14,942 nt of DNA. It comes from Bacteroidales bacterium (GTDB taxonomy: Bacteria; Bacteroidota; Bacteroidia; Bacteroidales; WCHB1-69). The stretch lies in assembly GCA_028684405.1 (NCBI GenBank), contig JAQUGA010000041.1, forward strand, positions 1-14,942, given 5' to 3'. The position numbers and the translations under genes were made by a program. Below the pieces are notes generated by a model that searched no databases, was not told the origin of the DNA, and saw nothing but the letters and a program-made list of their open reading frames with translations. Below are positions 6,506 to 12,119 of the stretch, piece after piece (the stretch's first letter is position 1; each line of letters begins with the position of its first letter).

Positions 6506-8143
6506 TTATCTTAATCTAACAGAAACACCTAAGTTATCGGAGTTTACATTAATATTAATAGGCTTTCCATCCACACTTGGAGTCACTTTTACATCGTATA
6601 CAATAAGTGGTGAACCAGGTTCAGCAGAGTTAATATAACCTTGCATTTCGGCCGAGAATCTATTTCCACCTGTGGTTGCTGTTTTGGCATTTCTGCCTGA
6701 ACCAACGGTCATAGAGAATCCGTTTACTCTCCAATTTAAATCATATACAAATGATTCATCTTTAGGAACTACAATAGGACTATTGATAATTTCGGCTTTG
6801 GAACGACGTCCTCCTCTAATATTACCAATTGCAATTTTGGGTTCTGGAACTGTAAGTACTCTAAATTCAGTTCCACCAAAAGATTGGGTTCTACCATCTA
6901 CTTCGGCACTAATCGTAACATTGATTTTTTTTCCGATCATTGAAGTAGGAGGATTAACAATGTAATTACCACCGGATCCTCTAAAGGTTAAACCAGCTCC
7001 AGAAATTCTAATTTTTTCTGGAGGTACGGGTGCTGAAGCAGAAACAGGGTTATCAATTCCGGCATAAAACACGTTCATTTTATCTGCTGCTACAGTTGCC
7101 GTAGATTTAGCAACTGAATAAGATTCTTTAAATGGATAGTAAGAATCTTCTCCAGAAGGACTTTTTAATTTAATAAATCCAGCGAATTTTTGCTCTCCAA
7201 TACCCGCTGCGGGCAATACTAAACGAACCATTCCACTATCTCCAGAAACTTTAGTCATCGAAGGAATCATGTCTTGGGTAGGCTCATCAATTCCCATTTT
7301 GTAATAAACTTCAGGTTGAGTTCTTGAATCTACAGCAGCTACAATAATATCAGCTTCAAATGTAGTTCCTGTAAATACAATTCTGGAATTTGGGATTACT
7401 TTTGCTTCAATTCTGTCAAACGTAAAGTCACCTGCAGTAATAGCACGCATCAAATAAGACAAAATGTCGAATTCGGCATTTTTAATTTCACCAATGGTTT
7501 TGTTTAGCAAAGTAACGCTAGAAGCCATAATTGAACCATAAAAGCTATTGTATTCCCAGCTTACTTCTTTTCCACCAGCATCATGAAAAGGGCCTACAAC
7601 ATCTAAGCCAATTTTTTTGTCAAACTCCTCGCGCTCTTTTTCGTCAACATAGCCTAAAAGAATATTACGATATTCAATAATTGCTTCTTTTAACTCTTTG
7701 GCTTTGCCAATAGTTTCTCCAGAAGCGGAAGCTCCAATAAAATAGTTGGTTGGAGTAGAATAATCGTCTTTATTTAGAATTTCGCGAACTGTATATCCTT
7801 TTACCTCTTCTACTGTTTTCTTTTCAGAAATAGAGATTAGTTCCCATTTTGCGTCATTAAATAAATCAATAATTTTTTGGGTATGTTCTTTAACTTCTAG
7901 TGCTTTTTTATAAAAAGGGCCTACTTTTCCTGGCTCATTCGCATTTGCAAAGCCAAATTGTGCATAAGTACCTTCTACTTTGCGTTCAAAGTTTTCGTTT
8001 GTTTTAATAAGTGTCTCATCCACTACAATAAATGCATCTAAAACATCTTTCGACACGTTCAGAGCAAGCATTGCAGTAAGAACTAAGTACATCATCCCAA
8101 TCATTCTCTGTCTTGGGGTTTCCGGACAATTTCCACCTGCCAT
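6506..8143 (-). CDS. gldM: T9SS motor protein GldM/PorM
   Basis: A 545-residue inner-membrane protein. With GldL it forms the proton-driven rotary motor (known as a GldL5-GldM2 complex), and its long periplasmic part carries torque to the GldK/GldN ring. The N-terminus MAGGNCPETPRQRMIGMMYL leads into one transmembrane helix (about residues 14-34, including VLTAMLALNVSK), a hallmark of the family. The periplasmic part begins with a mostly helical domain (to about residue 220), followed by beta-rich Ig-like domains towards the C-terminus, which ends in a strand-rich tail with VSVRLR. Domain limits are inferred from the known GldM/PorM fold. The start has no Shine-Dalgarno sequence; the leader contains a run of 11 A and then TTAAATT directly before the ATG. 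It lies 47 bp after gldL and 19 bp before gldN. Confidence 0.96.
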   Translation of the reverse strand: MAGGNCPETPRQRMIGMMYLVLTAMLALNVSKDVLDAFIVVDETLIKTNENFERKVEGTYAQFGFANANEPGKVGPFYKKALEVKEHTQKIIDLFNDAKWELISISEKKTVEEVKGYTVREILNKDDYSTPTNYFIGASASGETIGKAKELKEAIIEYRNILLGYVDEKEREEFDKKIGLDVVGPFHDAGGKEVSWEYNSFYGSIMASSVTLLNKTIGEIKNAEFDILSYLMRAITAGDFTFDRIEAKVIPNSRIVFTGTTFEADIIVAAVDSRTQPEVYYKMGIDEPTQDMIPSMTKVSGDSGMVRLVLPAAGIGEQKFAGFIKLKSPSGEDSYYPFKESYSVAKSTATVAADKMNVFYAGIDNPVSASAPVPPEKIRISGAGLTFRGSGGNYIVNPPTSMIGKKINVTISAEVDGRTQSFGGTEFRVLTVPEPKIAIGNIRGGRRSKAEIINSPIVVPKDESFVYDLNWRVNGFSMTVGSGRNAKTATTGGNRFSAEMQGYINSAEPGSPLIVYDVKVTPSVDGKPININVNSDNLGVSVRLR

Positions 8144-8190
8144 AATTTAATTTTTTTTTTTGTTTAAAAATACATTTATTACAGTTAAAA

Positions 8191-9090
8191 CTACCTGTTT
8201 ACATTCATTGCTGATAACATATTACCATATACTGTATTCAGCATGCTAACATTTTTCGTCAAACTGTCGATTTGCTCTTTGTATTTCAAAGTGTTTTCTA
8301 CCGACTCATTCAAATTAGAGGTAAACTTTTGGATGTTTTTTTGGATATCATTCGTTGTTTCAACGTGTTGTTGTGTATTTTGCAACTGAATTTCATATGC
8401 TGCATTGATGGCAGAAAGGTTTTTTGATAGATTTTGTAATTCTGCATTATACGAGCTGTTATCAGATTTTACAGCTTGTACTGTTTGCTCATAAATACTA
8501 GCCAATTGTCCCACTGCATTTGCTGCTTTGGTGACATTATTTAAATAATTTTCGGAAACATTCATATCTTTTGACATGGCTTCTGAAGTTTTGTCATAAA
8601 CAGAAACCAATGTTCTAACCGATTCTGAAGCTCTCGTTAGGTTTGACACGTAGCTATCAGTAGCAACAGCCGCATCAGCAACGCCTGATAATTTTGAAGC
8701 GTTATCGCCTAAATTTTTCATTCCTTTTGCCAAGCTTTCAATTAATTCAGGACCAATTTTTGCTTCTGTCAACATATTGTCGAGTTCTTGTGTAACAGAA
8801 AGGCCTGTTGGTTTTCTTTTTTTATCGGAGACAACATCGTGAATATCTTCCCCCATAGATAATTCTGGATACACTAAAGCCCAATTATATTCAATATGAA
8901 TTGGCTCAAAAGCAGAGAAAAAGAAGATAATAGCTTCTGTTCCCATACCTAAAATAAGCATAATGTTTGCTCCTGGTAAGTGAATAATTTTAAATAATGC
9001 ACCAAGAATTACTAACGACGCTCCCCAACCATAAAGCTTTGACATAAAGTTCTTATAACCGTTACTTCTAACAATTGCATCTAATCCCAT
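8191..9090 (-). CDS. gldL: T9SS motor protein GldL/PorL
   Basis: A 299-residue inner-membrane protein, the pentameric stator-like half of the T9SS motor. Two transmembrane helices (about 18-37 and 41-61) are joined by a very short periplasmic turn (HLPGAN). Lys34, His37, Glu52 and Glu62 align with the charged membrane residues Lys27, His30, Glu49 and Glu59 of F. johnsoniae GldL as I recall that sequence; the glutamate in helix 2 is linked to proton flow. The rest is a long cytoplasmic helical/coiled-coil region (about 95-299) with a repeated unit spaced 35 residues apart (units at about 150, 185 and 220). Total length is like PorL of Porphyromonas and well above F. johnsoniae GldL. The ATG has no Shine-Dalgarno sequence and is preceded by an A-rich leader. 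It lies 64 bp after gldK and 47 bp before gldM. Confidence 0.95.
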   Translation of the reverse strand: MGLDAIVRSNGYKNFMSKLYGWGASLVILGALFKIIHLPGANIMLILGMGTEAIIFFFSAFEPIHIEYNWALVYPELSMGEDIHDVVSDKKRKPTGLSVTQELDNMLTEAKIGPELIESLAKGMKNLGDNASKLSGVADAAVATDSYVSNLTRASESVRTLVSVYDKTSEAMSKDMNVSENYLNNVTKAANAVGQLASIYEQTVQAVKSDNSSYNAELQNLSKNLSAINAAYEIQLQNTQQHVETTNDIQKNIQKFTSNLNESVENTLKYKEQIDSLTKNVSMLNTVYGNMLSAMNVNR

Positions 9091-9154
9091 AATAAATTTG
9101 TTTTTAAGTTATTAATTGTTGTTTTTTATGATTCTATTTTCCTGATTTTTTTTA

Positions 9155-10600
9155 CTAGTAAACATTTGATGCACTACTCATATTGTCCCCTTTTTGACGC
9201 CCAAGAAATGTTTGAACACAACGGAAACCCACATAAGATTTACCTGTATCTTGATATTCGTACATACGTGCATAAGTTCTCATATAATAACCAATATCTT
9301 TCCATGAGCCTCCACGAATCACTTTGCGTTTCTTCACAATTGGATCTGACTCAAGAGCGGAGTAAGAATATTGAGCATTTAAGTCGTGTGCAAAATTCAT
9401 TGCAGATTCGTCAAAAGCATCTTCACACCATTCAGAGACATTTCCCGACATATCGTACAAGCCAAAGTCGTTGGGTGCAAAGTGACCTACAATAACAGTA
9501 TGAAATCCACCGTCATCAATATAATTTCCACGACCTGGTTTGAAGTTTCCTAAGAAACAACCATTTGCATTTCTAGCATAGGGACCACCCCATGGATATG
9601 GACTCAATGCAAAACTACCTCTTGATGCCCATTCCCACTCCGATTCATTGGGTAAACGAAAATCGTTTTCAAACATCCATTCATTTTGAGAAATCAACCA
9701 CGAATTACGCAATTGTGTTCTCCAATGACAGAATGCTTTTGCTTGACGCCAGCTCACACCAACAACAGGATAGTGATCATAAGAAGGATGCCAGAAGTAA
9801 TTATGAGTCATTGGATCATTAAATGAATATGTGAAATCGTGAACCCAAACCAATGTATCTGGATATATATTTACGATTTCATGACGAAGAAAAGCTTTTT
9901 TTCCTTGGTTATAACCAGTAGGACGATTTGAATACATTCCTTTAAAACGAGTTTTGGGATCCTGAACATCATGTTCTTTGTATGCACCACCCATTCCATC
10001 GCGAATTCCGTCGCTGTCTTCTATCTGCCCTTTATGGTTGCGAACATCAATCCACCAATACTCATAATCCAATATCTGAGTATTAAGTTCTACTTGACGA
10101 TAGTGGTAAAAACGTCCATCGGTAATTTTTACGAAAAGGGGTTGAAGCGCTTGTTGGTAGTCTTCGTCTTCCGAGTCCCATTCAATTTTTTCTCTCCAGT
10201 TTATAAGTTGTGGCTGAATAACTTCCCCTTCATTTTCACCCCGCTTGTACTTAAGTAAATGCTCATTATCAGCTTCGTCCAAAGCTCTTCCTAAAAAGGT
10301 ATGAGCCAAAGAGTCTCTAACCCACTCTACAAACTGACGATACTCATTGTTCGTGATTTCTGTCTCATCCATGTAAAATGCCTGAACAGAGACAGCCTTT
10401 GATTGATGAACCATGGCATATGCAACATCTTCATCACCTGTTCCCATATGGTAACTGCCCATTGGAATATGTAGCATTCCGTAGGGATCTTCGGATGTAT
10501 AAACCGCACGGTTTTTCACTCCGGTTAGTTCTCCATTGCCGCTGTTTTTACACGCAGACAAGAGTCCTATTGCCATTAGTATTAATAAGGTTTTTTTCAT
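9155..10600 (-). CDS. gldK: T9SS ring lipoprotein GldK/PorK
   Basis: A 481-residue outer-membrane lipoprotein of the formylglycine-generating-enzyme/sulfatase-modifying-factor (FGE) fold, one half of the periplasmic GldK-GldN ring. The chosen start is the ATG at 10598-10600, which gives MKKTLLILMAIGLLSAC with a lipobox (LSAC) and acylated Cys17. It is preceded by AGGAG at a good distance. The in-frame ATG at 10633 would add 11 residues before the signal peptide and is less likely. FGE-type blocks appear in order: AFYMDETEITNNEYRQFVEW (74-93), VVGVSWRQAKAFCHWR (279-294), RLPNESEWEWASRG (315-328), NDFGLYDMSGNVSEWCEDAF (377-396), VIRGGSWKD (427-435) and YVGFRCVQ (456-463). The role in GldK is structural rather than enzymatic. 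The gene follows porP/sprF by 82 bp and precedes gldL by 64 bp. Confidence 0.95.
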   Translation of the reverse strand: MKKTLLILMAIGLLSACKNSGNGELTGVKNRAVYTSEDPYGMLHIPMGSYHMGTGDEDVAYAMVHQSKAVSVQAFYMDETEITNNEYRQFVEWVRDSLAHTFLGRALDEADNEHLLKYKRGENEGEVIQPQLINWREKIEWDSEDEDYQQALQPLFVKITDGRFYHYRQVELNTQILDYEYWWIDVRNHKGQIEDSDGIRDGMGGAYKEHDVQDPKTRFKGMYSNRPTGYNQGKKAFLRHEIVNIYPDTLVWVHDFTYSFNDPMTHNYFWHPSYDHYPVVGVSWRQAKAFCHWRTQLRNSWLISQNEWMFENDFRLPNESEWEWASRGSFALSPYPWGGPYARNANGCFLGNFKPGRGNYIDDGGFHTVIVGHFAPNDFGLYDMSGNVSEWCEDAFDESAMNFAHDLNAQYSYSALESDPIVKKRKVIRGGSWKDIGYYMRTYARMYEYQDTGKSYVGFRCVQTFLGRQKGDNMSSASNVY

Positions 10601-10682
10601 GCTTGCTCCTGATTTATTATATTTAAAACGCATGCTCTTTTGGTTTTATTGTATTAAAAGTACTTGTATATATATTGTTGAA

Positions 10683-11651
10683 TTAATTACCCAACATTCT
10701 GGTATTTTTATAACTATGGAATACTGGCTGTCTTTCAATATTAAAGCAAAAACGCAACATTATTTCATGACTACCAATACTTCTTCCTCTGCGACCTAAA
10801 TCGGAAGTTGTGAAATCATACGAGTATCCAATATGCAAACCTGCCATGGATCCGGTGAGAAAAGGTCTAACTCCAAGAACTAAAGCTACCGCATCTTGAA
10901 AACGATAACTCAAACCTCCCCAAAATTGACCATTGTATTTTGCAATTGCTGAAACGTCATATTGTGCTGATACAAAATCCGTTTTTATAAACAAACTGGG
11001 TTCAAAAACAATAGAAGGATTATTGGGATATACCCATTCATATCCACCATTTATAAAATAGTGTCTCTTTAATTCGACTCCCGTTTTGCTCTCATTCCCC
11101 TCTTGCTCTAGCAATTGTGTAGAACCTATTCCAAAGTAATATTGGTTTGGCACTTTATAAAAAGCACCGAAAGATATATCAAAAACCATATCCGACTCCT
11201 GATTTTTTCCTAAGAATAGCGGATCGGGTTCAATTGGTGTAAATTTAGTAAAATCAATGCTTTTATTTTGCAAACCCCCTTGAACTCCCAAGCCTAATGT
11301 ACCCATTCCAATATTAAGGCGATACGCATAACCCAGCTTTACATTTATATTATCTTCGTATCCTAATTTGTCTTTCATAATTGTCAAACCGAGCCCTCCT
11401 CTAAGGATTTTCACAGGAGCATCCAAGGTCACTAATATAGTTTGTGGTGAAGTATTCTCCCCATTGGCATCTTTAAACCCCATCCATTGCTGTCTTACAA
11501 GCGATGTTAAACAAATTGCACCATTACTACCTGCATAGCCAGGATTAAATGGCAAAATTGCATAATTATGCTGCGTAAACTGTGCCTCCTGCTGTGCCGA
11601 CAAGAACATAACAGGTAAGACTAAAGCTATTAATAAGTATAATTTCTTCAT
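10683..11651 (-). CDS. porP: PorP/SprF-type outer-membrane protein of the T9SS
   Basis: A 322-residue protein with signal peptide MKKLYLLIALVLPVMFLSAQ (1-20) and the PorP/SprF family N-terminus: a QFTQ motif (24-27), NPGYAGS (36-42) and LVRQQWMGF (51-59). The remainder alternates short beta strands, consistent with an outer-membrane barrel, and near the end HEIMLRFCFN is the typical last strand, followed by a polar tail of about 20 residues. Family members support secretion by the T9SS or attachment of particular adhesins. The start is the ATG at 11649-11651, because it places the signal peptide at the N-terminus; the open frame extends to 11789 but the extra 46 residues look like translated leader. 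The position directly upstream of gldK matches the porP-porK-porL-porM-porN order of Porphyromonas gingivalis. Many Bacteroidota have several paralogues, so the symbol is given for its position. Confidence 0.85.
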   Translation of the reverse strand: MKKLYLLIALVLPVMFLSAQQEAQFTQHNYAILPFNPGYAGSNGAICLTSLVRQQWMGFKDANGENTSPQTILVTLDAPVKILRGGLGLTIMKDKLGYEDNINVKLGYAYRLNIGMGTLGLGVQGGLQNKSIDFTKFTPIEPDPLFLGKNQESDMVFDISFGAFYKVPNQYYFGIGSTQLLEQEGNESKTGVELKRHYFINGGYEWVYPNNPSIVFEPSLFIKTDFVSAQYDVSAIAKYNGQFWGGLSYRFQDAVALVLGVRPFLTGSMAGLHIGYSYDFTTSDLGRRGRSIGSHEIMLRFCFNIERQPVFHSYKNTRMLGN

Positions 11652-12119
11652 ATTATTTACGTATTGAACAGTATACTTCATTTCAAATAAAACGCTAAAA
11701 TAACGATAATTTTTTGAAACTAACAAACATCTGTTGATAAAAATCATATTCTGTTTTTTCATTCGCATCGCTATCTTGGTCCTATTCATTTATACTTAAT
11801 TTTTGTTTTTTGGTTTCGTTTTCAAATGAATATCTATGAAAATCGTGTTTCACATTCATAAAAACCTGCCTATCAACACTTTACGTAATACCAGATTCAA
11901 TGTTTTATTTGAACTGTATTATTATTTCTGCTTAATAAACGTCTATCGATTTTAAACACTAAGCACTATTTAGAATCGCTATAAATTATAGGTGTTGATA
12001 AATATTTCTTAACAGCTTTTAAGATTTGACAAAAGACTCGTTTTTTTAATCACACTTATTGTTTTACGAAATAATCTTAATATTGTTTCATTTTTCATTT
12101 GTATACTGGTATTCAAGCA
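11652..12119. other. Intergenic region upstream of porP/sprF (468 bp)
   Basis: An AT-rich gap between two - strand genes, with no convincing coding frame on either strand. It contains a candidate promoter for the porP-gldKLMN unit near its left end. A short inverted pair, ATCAACAC (near 11873) and GTGTTGAT (near 11993), is about 110 bp apart and may be chance. No terminator is evident just after the large gene's stop at 12120. Confidence 0.5.
11695..11727 (-). promoter_or_regulatory. Candidate promoter of the porP-gldKLMN unit
   Basis: On the - strand, TTTG (11724-11727) is followed after 21 bp by TATTTTAG (11695-11702), one base from TAnnTTTG. The arrangement fits the Bacteroidota -33/-7 pattern and would give a leader of about 40 nt before the porP ATG. 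It is the only paired match I found upstream of porP, but AT-rich sequence makes chance matches common. Confidence 0.35.

Noticed and set aside
9166..10626. Several + strand open frames opposite gldK
   Set aside because: All are antisense shadows of a well-supported gene, with no family motif or start signal.
10601..10633. Longer gldK start (ATG at 10633)
   Set aside because: It puts 11 residues ahead of a clear lipoprotein signal peptide, while the ATG at 10600 has AGGAG upstream and a correct lipobox position.
11652..11789. 46-residue N-terminal extension of PorP/SprF
   Set aside because: The extension precedes a canonical signal peptide and contains the candidate promoter, so it is leader DNA rather than coding.
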